From Ascarosepion bandense (Eukaryota > Mollusca > Cephalopoda > Sepiida > Sepiidae): a stretch of DNA of 64,000 nt. The stretch's first letter is position 1; every line of letters begins with the position of its first letter. The position numbers and the translations under genes are program-made. The notes under the pieces are model-generated. The model did no database searches and was not told where the DNA came from. It was given only the letters and a program-made list of their open reading frames with translations. The stretch lies in assembly GCA_037127315.1 (NCBI GenBank), contig JBBBDQ010000310.1, positions 2,489,001 through 2,553,000 on the forward strand. Reading direction: 5' to 3'. Shown here piece by piece: positions 13,072-25,674 of the stretch.

Positions 13072-13329
13072 ATGGAATCCCAAGTGTTTAAAGGTTTTTT
13101 TCGGGGTATGACAAAGGAGTTATTCGGTGCCTCAAAGTCGGCAACAAATTCACTAAAAAGCAAAGGATATCTGAAACAAATAAGATTTTTAGTTGGCAGG
13201 TATGGCAGTCAGTATGCGATTTGGAAGGAAAACATGGAGAAATACTTTACAATGAGTAAAACCAGCGACGAGGAACAGTGTCAGAAGACTCTACTCATGA
13301 CAGATAGGGCAGTAGGTAGCTTTACTTAG
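13072..13329 (+). pseudogene. Possible gag-like ORF of gypsy-type relic
   Basis: An 85-codon frame from an ATG in ordinary-complexity sequence, rich in Lys, Ser and Glu (with YGSQYAIWKENMEKYF in the middle). Its position 200 bp upstream of gypsy-type RT remnants in the same orientation makes a gag remnant plausible. I see no zinc knuckle and no clear family match. Confidence 0.35.
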
Positions 13330-13539
13330 GGAATTATAAGAGAAAACAAAAATATGTCTTAGGCAGACTTAAAGTTCATGATCCAGGGGGATTACAGTAT
13401 AAATTCTAACCATCATGATTTTTTTTCAATTAGTAAGCATTAAGCAGGGCAGACATGAAGTCTTACAGGACTTTATGCAAAGAATAATTCATCTAGTGGA
13501 TAAAGCATATAGTAACACAAGTTAAGAGGTTTTTTATAG

Positions 13540-13895
13540 AGGGACTAAGGGACTGTGGAGTTAAGTCAGTCATTCGGCCGGATTACGATAAAGTTAAAGC
13601 AATAGAGGCCTTTGCTAACCACAGTACCGCAAGGAAAGTGAGGAGGTTTATCGAAATGTATTCGTATTATAGAAGATTCATTCTGGATTTTTCTAGTATA
13701 GCTGAACCATTAATTAATTTAACTAGGAAATATGTCTGATTCCAGTGGAACGATACATGCTAGATAGCGTTTGATTGCCTAAAGAAGATATGGTTACTTA
13801 CCCAGTCCTTAATAAGGAGTATAGATTATACAATGATGCGTCTGACATTTCCTTACCTAACGCAACATGTCTATGCTGAAGTAGAGAGTAAGAAA
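13540..13895 (+). pseudogene. Ty3/gypsy reverse-transcriptase C-terminal relic
   Basis: Conceptual translation with stops gives the characteristic connection after the RT palm: a PDYDKVKAIEAF segment, RKVRRFIEMYSYYRRFI and FSSIAEPLINLTRK, then FQWNDTC. This matches the Ty3/gypsy motif in which KVRSFLG-YYRRFI-FS-IA-PL-L-K leads into RNase H. The upstream catalytic palm, RNase H, integrase and LTRs are not recognisable, so it is a short dead fragment. Confidence 0.75.
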
Positions 13896-14389
13896 ACTGA
13901 TTCAGAATGATGTTCATATGAGTTTGCAGCTGTTTTTTTTTATCTGGTAAGGATGACAGATATTGGCCTACCCTATTAGTCGTTTTTTTTGTACCTATTG
14001 TGTGTGAGTATTGACCATCCTGAGATGAGGTGATCAATAGTTTCGATCAATTGATCACAGAATCTACATTTTCAGTCCGTACTATTATGCAAGATATTAG
14101 CTTGGGAGTTTAGTGTAAAGAAGACTCTGCTGCAGTGTAGAAAGTATAAACCCTTCAGTTTAGTCACCGGTGAATAGCGAATTGATATACACCAAATTTT
14201 TTGCTTGGGAGAAGCTACTGGTTATGTAAAGACTTTTGGCTGCAGCTTTCTTCTATTTGCTTTTGGCCTAATCTTTTTTTATTTTGTTTCCATTTTCCTG
14301 TTGGTTTTGCGACATTTGAATCCACGTCATCGCCATTTTCAAAAGTAAACCTGATTTTGCTTCTTTTTTAAAAAATCATATCACCCCGA

Positions 14390-14604
14390 GCAAGGCGGTA
14401 ACGCAGGGGGCTACGTGAGAGTGAAAAGATTTGGAAAAGAGAAAGCCGGAAACCACATCCTAAACAGGGAACAAGGGATGAGCCTCTACACCTGTACAAT
14501 AGACGTGGGTGGAGTGTGAACTGGGCAATAGTTTAGTCTATCTACTCCAATTGAAAAAAAAATGAAAAAGAAAAAAGTGAAAAGATTGGAAAAGAGAAAG
14601 CCGG
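14390..14604 (+). repeat. Dispersed repeat D, copy 1
   Basis: Shares CCTAAACAGGGAACAAGG and the phrase NREQGM-L with the reverse-strand copy at 22695-23035. An A-rich run at 14553-14576 is followed by a 27-28 bp near-duplicate of 14421-14449 (GTGAAAAGAT to AAAGCCGG). The element type is unknown, but the A-rich tail suggests retroposition. Confidence 0.55.
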
Positions 14605-17542
14605 GGCGTATTTATTTATCTACTTTTAATACAGAATAAAGTTTTTTACTTTTTCATACTTCATTACAATTTGTAACGTTCAATCTAGTGCAAGATACTC
14701 ATTAAGTCCCGTTATTGAAATTGTGAAAGACTTTTCCAGTTTAATCATACCCTACTCCCACTGCTCCTTGGCAGATAAAGACGGTCTGCCTTAAATTGAT
14801 GTATTCTTTAGCATGTGAGCTGGTTGTATACTTTTGCATTATTTTCTTGACTTCCATTTCATTATATTGAAGCTATAAGTTACAATTTGGACATCAAGAG
14901 TACTAATGGCCGTCATCTTAATTTTTACATTCAATTGCGTTTTTATTATTACTTGCACTCACTTGATGCACTTGCTTGTTATTTCTTTACTTTTCCAATA
15001 CTGCATTCTATTATCTCCATTAAAATCCAAATAGATGTAAATGCTTTCTTGTAATAGGTGTAAAATACTTTCTTGTAATTACATTATCAATACCAAGAAT
15101 AATATTCTCAATACTAATAAGTATTTATTGCTTGAAGGTGATTTTTGTACATTTCGCAAGCACAAATGGCAAGCATATATCATTGCTGAAAGTTTTCATA
15201 ATCTTTGAATATAATTTCAAGTCATCTAGATAGATGCTTTACCATTTTATCTTCAATTTTGATAAAAGAATTAATGCCATACAAAAGTAGATAACGATCC
15301 CCTTGAAAAATGTTCACATGTAATTTTAATGTATTTACTTAGTAGCACACCATGCAAGAGTAACAGAACTGTCTTCAAGAATAAACTATTATGTCCTATG
15401 AAATTCACAATTGTTGATGAGATCTTGTATAATTTAATGGTTTTTATGATTCACTAGTGTAGTATGATATCAAAATCTTTTTGTTGACTATTCATGATGC
15501 AATGTAATTTTGTAATTTGTGTGAGTATTATGAACATTATTAAATAATATATTCAGTATATATTACATATAAGGTCGATGAAGTGTTAAGAGAATAATTA
15601 TATGCTATATATCTGGTATCATATTCTTATTTCTAGTATACGGTAACAGAACAATTGTGTCTCATATTATGTACTGTTCTTTGTAGGTCATGGAAGGTAT
15701 TTAAATCTCCAGAGATCCCTGAATGCTTTGGACTGTCTCCATGGGAATCACTAATGATATTTAAATGATATTAGCCAGATATGAACAAGAAACCAGACGA
15801 TTCATTTATTAGCATCTGATACTGCGGAAAAATATTCCAAATAATCCTGGATTCAGTGTTTTGCTATGTCGACTTAATGTAATTGTATAAAGCAATATAA
15901 GCCTTAATACAAAGTCTACTACCGAATTGCGAGGCTACAGAAGAAAATCAAATTTAAAATTATATTCAAGCTAATAGTGTTATACTCTGTGGGTTTGTTT
16001 GATGGCAGAACAAGTACAAAGAGTTATGGGAATTGGTAAAAAGTATTTTGAGCAAAAATTAAAGATACATAGATTTGGAGGGCAATGATCAATCAGATTT
16101 TAAAGGAACTTGACATATAAAAGACACAATCAAATCCTCAATATTTATCAGTCTTGTTCTCACTATTTCGGGAAGAACTTTGATTATAAGAGTCATATTT
16201 TAATATTTTCTAGAGCGCGAATATTTAGGGCTTGAGTTCTGTGAATAAAGTTAGAATATTAATTAGTACGGTAAGAGAGAAATTTACATTTTGGAAACAA
16301 GCAATTTGAATAATTACTTCCTTGATTCTTGTCTCATTAAGAGTAATGGCTGGAAGAGTGAAAATTCAGTTTTATTAAGATGGTTTTCCATTTGAATAAA
16401 TTTTTAAAGTGTTTTTATTTTTAATGTATCTTTGAAAGCAAGGAAAAAAAAAGAGAGCTAAGGCTTATGTAAAAATGTGCAATGTCTATACAAAGTGACC
16501 TAAACGTTCTCTATTTTCCACAAACAGGGTTGGTACCATTTACCCTCGGCACTTCATCCAACAATTGAATTAGGGCAAGCCTGTTGGTCGGCACTCGAGT
16601 TAAACACGTAATCAACGCTTTGAAGACGTCAGCTAATTTTATCAGCATTTACTTTTACAGCTTACGTTAAATTGTCAATCATCTATTATAATCATATATA
16701 TATAATGTATCTTCTTATATTTATTTTCTGTTAATTCACTGAATACATGTGATGCTGTAATATTATTTAAGATCAGTTAATACTTGTTTCCTAAATAAAT
16801 ATTATTTTATATAATTATTTCCTTGTGGTGGCAAAAAAAAATGTAAAAAAGTAAAAATACTATCCCTTCAAATATATTAGTGTGGTGCCTTCAATTTCAT
16901 CAAATCACAAAACAAGATGTTTTATCAACAGTAAAAATAAAATATTTCAAAGCGTCTACAGAATAAAAAAAAACTTTTCATATATAAAAGTTTTGACTAA
17001 AATTTATATTTTATAAGAATCCTCTTTTATGAAAATTGGCATAGTAAGGGTCCTGTATTATAGATTTAGTGGGAGCGCATGTACTGTTTATAGATAAAAA
17101 ATAGGTCTGTTAAGAAGTCAGTTAAAGCAGAACTTGCTAAGAGAAATACATAACACCTTGTAAATCGGAAACTTTACCATAGTTCACACAATGCTGAATG
17201 TTTAAGTACTTGTTCTTTAAAATCAAACGAACAGGGAATCGCATTAAAGTAATTCAAAAAGGTTTTGTGGGACAGAAATGATTAATACCGAGCACGGTTA
17301 AAGTTTTTATTTTAAGCAGTGAATACATTTTTACCATCAGATACAAAATAGGGTGAGATATCTAGCACTGGGACAGGGTATTGAAAAAAATGAATTGATA
17401 GCTTCAGGAAAAGATATAAGTCGAAACAATATTTGTCACAGATTCCCATAAATTCAACTTGAAAATTTCATTATACTCTACTAATTACTTCAATCGGTGC
17501 TAACAATAACTTCGTATATTCTCCCTGGAGCACAGAGCTCTT

Positions 17543-17543
<1 letters not shown>
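14605..17543. other. Unassigned AT-rich stretch
   Basis: No coding frame, SINE or LINE recognised on either strand. 16520-16640 is locally GC-richer but matches nothing else in the window. Confidence 0.4.
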
Positions 17544-17588
<45 letters not shown>

Positions 17589-17623
17589 CAGAATTGCAAC
17601 TGTACATACATCAGAATTATGCT

Positions 17624-17670
<47 letters not shown>
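17544..17670. repeat. (CA)n and (TA)n microsatellites
   Basis: (CA)n at 17544-17586 and (TA)n at 17629-17670. The TA tract is bounded by TACCGA on the left and TCGGTA on the right, so the whole block is a palindrome. Confidence 0.9.
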
Positions 17671-17675
<5 letters not shown>

Positions 17676-17899
17676 AAATACAGATGGCAATCAAATCACC
17701 AGGTGCTAATTGAAAACTGACCGTTATATAATTTCAATATTGATATTATACCGTAGTGTAATAATAGTGGATCAATCCACTCATTTATGGTGGCGGGGTA
17801 ATAAATTAACAATAATAATGATTATATAGTATATATATATATACAAATACAAATACAAATCTAAATATAATTTAAATGCAAATACACACATCTAATATG

Positions 17900-19030
17900 T
17901 AACTTCAAGTAGAAATGCACGCACAAAGAACATTACGTCAGACTGCAACACAACAGTCTTGTGAGAGACCTCAACCTGCAGGAAAAATACATCGTGAAAA
18001 ACAAATACGAGGAACAAATTGGAAAATGAAACTCGAAATGGAACACACTAAAGTAAGCGTTATTGTCATCAGCAAAAAATATTGTCTCAAAGGAAAAAAG
18101 ACGCACATGAAAAAATTAGTGAATAACTGATGAGGTTCTGGAGATAATGCAAAAGCGACAGAAAAATAATGCCATGGCCTTGAATGGAATACAGAAAACT
18201 ACACAAGAAAATATTGAGCAAATGAAGATAAGCTAAATAGGAATGATTCAACAACAAATGTGCAGAAATAGAGAAATTAAGAACAACTAATACAGGTGAC
18301 ATGCATGAAAATAAGGGAACTGACAGGACAAAGACATGCTCCTCAACAGGATGTATAAAATCCAAGGATGGAACGTTCATATTAGAGAAAGAGGAAATAC
18401 TTCAGCTATGGAAAGTATATATAAGAGAGCTTTTTCACGACAAGACTAAGCAACCGACAGTATACAGTGGTACCGACTGACCAGAAATGATAAAATCCGA
18501 AGTGGAAGCTGCAATAGATTAACTGAATAGAAACAAAGCAGCTGAACCAGACGGCATTGCAATAGATTGTACTAGATAATTTTGCATAGACAAAATTACA
18601 GAAATAATAAATAAAATCTAGAACAGTGGTGATATACCGGAAGAACTACGCTGATCGATTTTCATAGCACTGCCTAAGAAGCCAGGCGCAAATGTTAACT
18701 CCACCGAACCGCATAACATTATGAGCCACATAACAAAACTCATCATCCGAATCCTGATGAATAAAGCGCGCAGCAGAATCAAGCCAGAGATAGGCCAAGA
18801 ACAGTGCGGATTCGTCAAGGACACTGGAACGATAAACGTGATATTTATGCTTAAGATATTATCAAAAAGTATCATACAAATGCAGAAGGATGTGTACCTA
18901 TATTTCATAGACTACGCAAAGACATTCGACAAAGTATGACACAAGGACTTGATAGTGATGATCGACAAACTATATATATTCAGAAAAGACATTAGAGTAA
19001 TCAAGGACCTCTACTGGCAGCAGTGCCATG
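17900..19030 (+). mobile_element. RTE-like LINE reverse-transcriptase relic
   Basis: Conceptual translation with several stops gives a non-LTR RT N-terminal half: a pre-RT helix region (about 17930-18400), ELFHDK near 18430, an NKAAEPDGI block (NKA-GPDGI motif) at about 18533-18560, and FIALPKKPGA near 18660. Then come SHITKLIIRILMNKARS, IGQEQCGFVKDTGTINVIF and YLYFIDYAKTFDKV (FIDY-KAFD motif A) at 18898-18939, and HKDLIVMIDKLYIF. It breaks off at about 19025 before the (Y/F)xDD box. It is 3' truncated, abuts the unrelated repeat region, and cannot be active. A C-terminal fragment of the same LINE type lies at 43445-43800 on the other strand. Clade is tentative. Confidence 0.8.
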
Positions 19031-19189
19031 TTCTCACGCATATACTCGGGTGTTATACCTTTCTTTTGAAAATACTTTATGACTGCTCGAACCTCTCGTT
19101 TGTCCATTTTTAAATTTGTCAGACACATTTTACCTGCACCTAAATTAAGACAGAAATCGGATTTTTTTTTTTAGTTTATTAGAAGTGAT

Positions 19190-19680
19190 AGTGTGTTTCA
19201 ATAACAACAATGTTCAGCTATGGCACTTCTTTCTGGATGAAGTTTAGAACTTTTTGAACGACCCATGTAAGATTTAGTTGTAGCAATTATTTTCCACGCA
19301 ATTATATTTTCTGTTACAGTTTCTATATAATTTCCTGATTTAAATTTGGTATTTGTATCCTTTCATTAATGGTATTTTAGGAATAATCAATTTTGATGTC
19401 TCTTCAAAAGATAAACGTTTTTATCGAAATGAATAATTGATTGGTTGCTTTTTGGTTACCATGAAACGATGAAAAAATAAAACAAATGAGACTTTAGTAA
19501 ATAGTAATTGCAATAGAATTTTCAAAAATTCATTTTTTTTTATGAATAATTATAATAATTAATTTTATGCTTGAAATCCTGAACATTTCTTTTTTATGCT
19601 TTGATTTTTAACACGTTTTGTTCCATACGAAAGATCCCTACAGATTTCGCTGAGATTTGGTGTGTAATAGCAGCAGTAAT
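19190..19680 (+). repeat. Direct repeat A, copy 1
   Basis: About 480 bp repeated at 21975-22445 with numerous substitutions. Shared landmarks include TTTAGTTGTAGC, CTTCAAAAGATAAACGT, CATGAAACGATG, AATAGTAATTGCAA and a distal GTTTCGTTCC/GTTTTGTTCC block. No coding frame is preserved. Confidence 0.75.
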
Positions 19681-20949
19681 TCTAAGAAATTATTCTCTTA
19701 AATATTTCTTTCGAGAAGACAAATTTATAACATCTTTTGTTATTGTTAGAGTTTTTTAAAAAGTCTTTAAGTCATCATCGAAATTTTATAATTTGCATTG
19801 AAATTTAATAAAGGAATGTCATATTAAAATGCCCAGACGTTCTAACTTAATATGTCTTAGAGGAGTAGTGAACAGAAATATTATTGTATACGTTTATTTC
19901 CGATAAATGTTTTATTCCTCATCAGTCGCGTTGGTAAGTTGATAAATTTTGCTGCTACCTCTGTTAACTAATACTTCATGATTCTTCAATGGTAAAGAGA
20001 CATGTTTTGAATATTCAGGAAGTAGTAAGTTCAAAAGAAAAAATGCAGAGCAACGTAAATTTTTTGACTGCTTATATGTCAAATACAATTACAAAATTAC
20101 TTCAAAGTTTTCGTTATTTTTCACAGCACTGTTAAATTATTTATTTATTAACAACGAGATCATGTAAATATTCTCATGTATAAAACGCGATGTATATCTA
20201 TCTCTAATGTACTGGGTGTGCTGGCAAAATAATACCACGTGACCTGAATCTTCATTACGTATTATTTTATTCAACTCATGACCTTCAGTTACTCTCAGCC
20301 AACGTGTTTGAGCACGACTCTTAATATCCCTGGTCCGATAGGTTGACTCTAAAATTCTCTTCCTCACGTATGAGAGACTGCTACACCTCTTCTATCCATT
20401 AGTTCAATATTCTCGTTCCATTCGTGCAAAATCGATGGTAGGTGTGAGGTCACGTGCTTCTCACATGTCAACCGAGAGTAACCCCAGAACCGGTTTCTTC
20501 GATGGTCTGCAATCTCGTTTTGAAATCCTACTACACATTTATATTCATATATTTAGTGCAATGTACTTTTCACAGATTGCACAAATATTACACTGATCCT
20601 GGAAGCTTTCATCGTACAGATATTCTGATGCTCAAATCGCCTATTCATATCTAATTACGCTTATTAGATTTTACGGTTATTATGATAATACTACGAATAA
20701 AATGCCACTAATAGATGACTGTTTCAAATTACTCCAGCGCATGTTGAATAAATTAGCAAAGTTATATATTTTTCGCTAAAAACGATGGAAACTATTTCAC
20801 AAATACACAAAACTTTGACATATATTAAGAGAAATGTTAAGAAAAGTCTGCCGCCAGGATTTTGTAATGTGTTGTTGGATACACATCGTGTTTGGGAAAG
20901 ACGATATCTAAATATTTGATAATCTGAAGTTCAGAAGATTCACCAACAT
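19681..20949. other. Unassigned stretch
   Basis: Nothing recognised. A 76-codon reverse frame at 20137-20367 has ordinary composition but no similarity I know. Confidence 0.4.
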
Positions 20950-21205
20950 GTTAGAATGTTTAGCAAAAGAAAGATAAACAACGAAATGCCAAAGAACCGA
21001 ATCTTTTATTTCGATTACTGGGGCAAATTGTTCTCGATCCATGAGCTATGCTACTTTCGGATGTTTTCGTTATTTCCATTTGACACAGCTCTCAAATATT
21101 TTTCGTTACTGCTGTCGCTAGGTATTGAACTCCCAACTCTTTGGGTTAAGTCACTGGATTCAACCAACGCTTTTACCCATTGGGCCACATACCCATGAGC
21201 AAAAG
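20950..21205 (-). mobile_element. SINE family X, copy 1 (tRNA-like head and body)
   Basis: On the reverse strand it begins with a tRNA-like head: box A TGGCCCAATGG, then GTAAAAGCGTTGG, and box B GAGTTCAATACC. The body follows with ATCGAAATAAAAGATTCGG. The same head occurs at 26482-26546. This copy meets a forward-strand partial copy of the same family at 21206, giving a head-to-head arrangement. No coding potential; likely Pol III transcribed when young. Confidence 0.7.
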
Positions 21206-21415
21206 CATCCAGAAGTAGCATGACACATAGCACGAGAACATTCTACACAAGTTATCGAAATAAAAAGATTCGGTTCAAAATTTCAATCACCCGAAGAAGG
21301 TCGGAGCGCACAGTGGCTGAAACATCGTGAATATGACAGTAAAGGTGAGGACAATACTTCAAAAAATGTCAATAATATAAATATTTCATCTCAGAAATAT
21401 AGGCAAATAAATGGT
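21206..21415 (+). mobile_element. SINE family X, copy 2 (body and hammerhead-like tail)
   Basis: The forward body repeats, inverted, the body of copy 1 (ATCGAAATAAAAAGATTCGG at about 21255-21274). The tail carries CCGAAGA at 21291-21297, a stem-forming GGTCGGAGCG...CAGTGGCT segment, and GAAACATC from 21319. This layout matches a hammerhead core (CUGANGA, helix II, GAAA) with U4 changed to C. It ends GGTGAGGACAATAC and on to CAGAAATATAGGC, as in the 26.8-kb copy. Confidence 0.7.
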
Positions 21416-21679
21416 AAAGAGTAGAAAACAATTATCACTGTATATCAGAATGAAACAGGTTTGAGTGATTTGATAGCGTCAGGGAACGGTTGCACTTAAG
21501 TATTATTTTGCGATACGGGTGTAAGTTCCAGAGCAGAAATTGCCATCGGTGACCATAAAAAAACGTAAAGATAAGAAAAAGAAAAAGACATCGTAGTAGA
21601 TTTAGCAGGGTTCGGTGATTTTTATTCAATTATCTATTGTTAAACATAGCGAATTATCATTGAGGGAAAATTGAGAGAT

Positions 21680-21960
21680 TTCCTTAAAAAGAGACACACA
21701 CCTTAAAAATGTACAGTGAAAAGTTTTACCGCTTTGTAAACACGCGAGCCTGAATCTTCTAGAAACTAGAAATCACTCTTTCAATCTCTTTCTCTTTCTT
21801 TCTACATCTCTCTCCTCCTCTCTTCTTCATTAACAAGTGATAAGTAAAAATGCCATACTTAGTACAATAAAAGCGTTAAGCTGATTAACACCTCAAAAAG
21901 GAAATTCTTTCTTAGTGAAAAGAGATTTAATTAGATTTTCTGCAAGAAATCTGAATTAGC
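21680..21960 (+). repeat. Direct repeat B, copy 1
   Basis: Repeated at 22446-22700. Shared landmarks: TGTACAGTGAAAA, ACACGCGAG, CTGAATCTTCTA, AACTAGAAATCACTCT, CAATAAAAGCGTT and GATTAACACC. It ends AAGAGATTTAATTAGATTTTC, a string found again at 25675 after the inserted LINE. Confidence 0.78.
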
Positions 21961-21974
21961 TTTGCCAGTTTTAT

Positions 21975-22445
21975 AAAAATTGGGAGTGTGTTACCACAAT
22001 AAAATTTTTAGCTATGGTTATTTTTTCTGGATGATACTTAAAGCTTTTGAAAAGAGCCACGTAATATTTAGTTGTAGCCGTTATTTTTCACATAATTATA
22101 TTTTTGTTACAGTTCTTCAAATTTGGTATTTTTATTCTTCCATTAATGACGTTTATGAAGAATCATTTTTGATGACTCTTCAAAAGATAAACGTATTATT
22201 TTTTATTTTTCAAAATGAATAATTCATTGGTTCTTATTTAGTCTCCATGAAACGATGCAAAAACAAACAACCGAATGAGAGTTTAATAAATAGTAATTGC
22301 AACGGAATTTTAAAAATTCCGTTTTGTTTATGAATAATTAAAATAATTTATGTATTGAATCCAGTTAATTTCTTTTTAGGCCTTGATTTACTGCGTTTCG
22401 TTCCCTACGAAATATCCCAGCGGGTTTCACTAAGATTTGAAAGAG
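21975..22445 (+). repeat. Direct repeat A, copy 2
   Basis: Second copy of the 19190-19680 repeat. It lies between the two B copies and is contiguous with B copy 2. Confidence 0.75.
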
Positions 22446-22694
22446 TAGGTCCTTAGAAAAAGACATACTCCTTCAAATTGTACAGTGAAAAATTTTACCT
22501 CTTCGCGAACACGCGAGACTGAATCTTCTAAAAACTAGAAATCACTCTCCCAATCTTTTTCTCTCTATTTCACTATCTCTTGCCGCCTCTCTTTTTCAGT
22601 AACAAATGAAAAGCAAAATTTCCATACTTAGGGCAATAAAAGCGTTGTTCTGATTAACACCACAAAATGTAAACTCTTTCCGTGTGAAATACTC
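22446..22694 (+). repeat. Direct repeat B, copy 2, interrupted
   Basis: Matches B copy 1 to about 22690. The expected continuation AAGAGATTTAATTAGATTTTC appears only at 25675, so roughly 3 kb (repeat D plus Jockey-like copy 2) has been inserted in this copy. Confidence 0.72.
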
Positions 22695-23035
22695 CTCTCT
22701 CTTATTTTGGACAGGATTAGAGGTTCATACCTTGTTTCCTGTTTAGGAAAGGGTTCCCAGTTTCTTTTTCCTTCTTAGTTCTTGATACAAGCCTTTTGCG
22801 ATGCGTGTGGATGTCAGTTTCCTGGTTGCTGCTTCCGACTGGTGTTTCCGACTGGTATTTAGGAGCCCGAACTCTTGCATAGCGTCTTAAGAAGTTTCTC
22901 TGATAAACCGTTGAATAATATCGAGGTTTCCTGTAGTGACACGTCGCACATGGATGGATGTCCATGCAAGTGCTTCTGGCGAGCAACCCTGAGTCCACAT
23001 TCTGCTGCCGTCTGCGCCTGTTTCCCTCCTAAACA
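22695..23035 (-). repeat. Dispersed repeat D, copy 2, with open frame
   Basis: The reverse strand has a 93-codon open frame (22717-22998) of basic composition, with the phrases HPCATCHYRKPRYYS, LRRYARVRAPKYQSE and ETGNPFLNRKQGM. The last phrase is shared with repeat D copy 1. It could be part of an ORF1 or gag of an unidentified retroelement. I do not recognise the family. Confidence 0.5.
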
Positions 23036-23049
23036 TGTTGCATTAATCT

Positions 23050-25674
23050 AAACCTCTCCTTATCGAAAAATATCACTAATTATGACATCACAGAATGTAA
23101 GAACTAAAACTAAACCAGGTAAACATTAATCACCTAAACTTATTAACATCTCTTTTTCAAACATCTGTGGTATCCGTACCAACTTTTGCAGCATTTAATA
23201 CTTCATCAAAGTAAACTCACCTGTCATCATAGCCCTCTCTGAAACTAACTTTGATCCCTCTATTCCATCCTCCTTTCATTTCTATATACCTGGTTACCTT
23301 CCTCTCTTTAGGAAAGACTCCAGTGTCCATATGCATGGAATTGGGATTTATGTCAGCGATGATCATTCCTACATGTGTCTCCGTCTCTCTCTACTTAACT
23401 CGGTTAGTTACCTTTTCTTTCTCTACTACTACCCTTCATCATATAACTATGTACTTGACAGCATCTCTAAAAATATAGACAAGAACATTTCCTCTCATCC
23501 ATTCCCCCATATATTTGTGTTTGGAGACTTCAATGCCCACCATGCCAAGTGGCTGGAAAACGCTCACAAATCTTGCTGGTGTCCATACTATGAACTTTTC
23601 AGTAACTTAATCCCTTACGCAAGTAATTGATTTCCCGACTCGTTTCTCTAATAGCATCAATAAAACTGACTCACTACTAGACCTCTGTTTCACTTCTATC
23701 TCTGATTCTTGCTATGCTATGCCGTTTTGAAAACTCTAATCATGTTGTGGTTTCCGTTAATATATCTTTTCACATACCCTCCTCCTAGAAACCCCAGACT
23801 GTCAGAATATCTTACTGCTACCAAAGAACAGACTAAGAGTCGTTCCGTGATTCCCTGTGTGACGTCTCTTGGAACAGAGATTTTAGTCTTCCCATTGAAG
23901 ACTGAGTTCGAGGTCTTTTTCATGGGTGATATATTATATATTATTCGAAGTAGCTAAGTGGTTTGGCAAATGTAAGCGGGTAGGACAATCTAGAAAGTAG
24001 CCGTAATGGGCCGGTACTCGTCGTAGTCGTATGCAGTATGCTTAGGCGTAGGCTTATGCAATAGGCGAGGTCAATAGGTGTTCTAATAGGCGTAGTCTTA
24101 GGCATCTCCGCCTTAGTGTGTATTTATGGCTGACACCAGCCAATTATATTACTGAGAGGAGGAACCAAAGGGTATGCATATTCATTACATAAATGGGTTA
24201 AAGCTGGCTTCAATATTTTCATCCTAGCCAGAAAGTTACGACTTAAACCCCATTCGTCTCCCCGGTTCTTCCCAGATTGCTCGGCTGCTATTGCTCACAG
24301 TAATAACTTCTTCCGCGAGCGAAAGTGATGGAATCCCAATCATTTTACTGAAGAAATGTGCCCTTGAGCTCTCCTCTGTCTTCTTCAAATTGTACATCTA
24401 CTGCCTCTCTGCTTCTTACTTCCTTGCCTGCTGAAAGTCCTTCTCTGTGGTTCCTGTATTTAAGAACACTGGGCAGCCCTCAGACCCCTCCAGTTATGAT
24501 TATATAAGCTTCCTACCGATTTTTGGCAAAGTACTCGAGGCTATTATTGATGCTTCAACAAGTGCTTCAACATCTTACGGCCCATGGCCTCTTCTCTGAT
24601 AAACAGAATGGTTTTCACTTCACCAGATCTACTTACTGATATGTTAACGACTATCACTAAATATATATACCAGGCTCTCGATAAAAACAGCGAAGCTCGA
24701 GTTATTGCATTAGATATCTCCAAAGTATTTGACAGAGTCTAGTATGCTAGCATTCTACGCAAGTCACATGGCTATGGAATAAATCGACGATTGATTGAGC
24801 TAATCCAGTATTTGCTTTTAAATCACGTAATGAAGGTGGTATTGAATGGGCATACTATCATACAAACGAGGGTGTTCCTCAAGGCTCTATTCTAGGTCCT
24901 ACGTTTTTTTCTGATCTTCACCAACGATCTCCCTAATGTAATCAGATCCAAAGTAGGCATTTATACTGACGACACAACAATTTACTCCCGTCCCGATAAG
25001 ACATCTGCCGGGGTTGATAAAGCAAACTTCCTTGAAAAGGATCTCTAATCTGTGGTGAACTGGAGTAATAAATGGCTCGTAAATTTTAATTCTTCCAAAA
25101 TGAAACTGCTATCATTTAACCACCATAGACAACCGCTCCTATTCTCTATTAGAATGGATCAGGCTAGTCTCCCTGAAATCAAAACATTGCGCCTTCTTGG
25201 GTATAAATCTATCAGCCCACCTCAAGTGGAATGTCTACATTGCTAAATCTGCTGCTGGGAAGTTTGGTTCCCTTTGTAGGCCTAGAAAGTTTTTCTATTC
25301 TAAATCCATCTTACACATATATAAATTGTCAATCCACCCGTGCATTGCATACTGCTGTCACATCTGGTTGGGTGCCCCTGCTATTCATCTTGGGCTTCTT
25401 GATAAAATCCACCGAAGGATCGGTAATATAATTGATCCTAACCTGGTTGCTCACATCCTTTCCCTGACAACTATTGTATCATTTTCTTCTTACTTTCCAC
25501 TCCACTCACATGCAGCCCTCTTCACACCTGTATTCTTGTCCTTTTTGTACTCATTTTCTGACTCCCATGTAACTTGTTCCTCTTTCTCATCACTTACTTC
25601 TTCTGTAACCCCTGCGCACTAGTGATAGTTCTGCCTTACTTGGGGTGAAACGATTCAAAAGAAAAAGAAAAAAA
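23050..25674 (+). mobile_element. Jockey/CR1-like LINE copy 2, near full ORF2 span
   Basis: The longest LINE copy here, with many stops and frameshifts. The endonuclease part covers about 23240-23930 (FGDFNAHHAKWL at about 23520-23553, matching the GDFNAHH motif). The RT part starts near 24330 (ILLKKCALELSSVF, VVPVFKN near 24450, SFLPIFGKVLEAII). It continues through LDISKVFDRV near 24712 (motif A), VGIYTDDTTIYS near 24955 (motif C, Y-T-DD), VVNWSNKWLVNFNSSKMKLLSFN at 25052-25120, and LKWNVYIAKSAAGKFGSLC with YKLSIHPCIAYCCHIW at 25197-25375. The 3' UTR ends GCGCACTAGTG then GGGGTGAAACGATTC and an A-rich tail at about 25660. It interrupts repeat B copy 2. Confidence 0.87.

Noticed and set aside
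14421..14604. 27-bp direct repeat flanking an A-rich tail as a target-site duplication
   Set aside because: The left repeat appears to lie inside the element itself, by weak alignment with the 22.7-kb copy, and the length is long for a typical target duplication. A partial duplication of repeat D fits as well.
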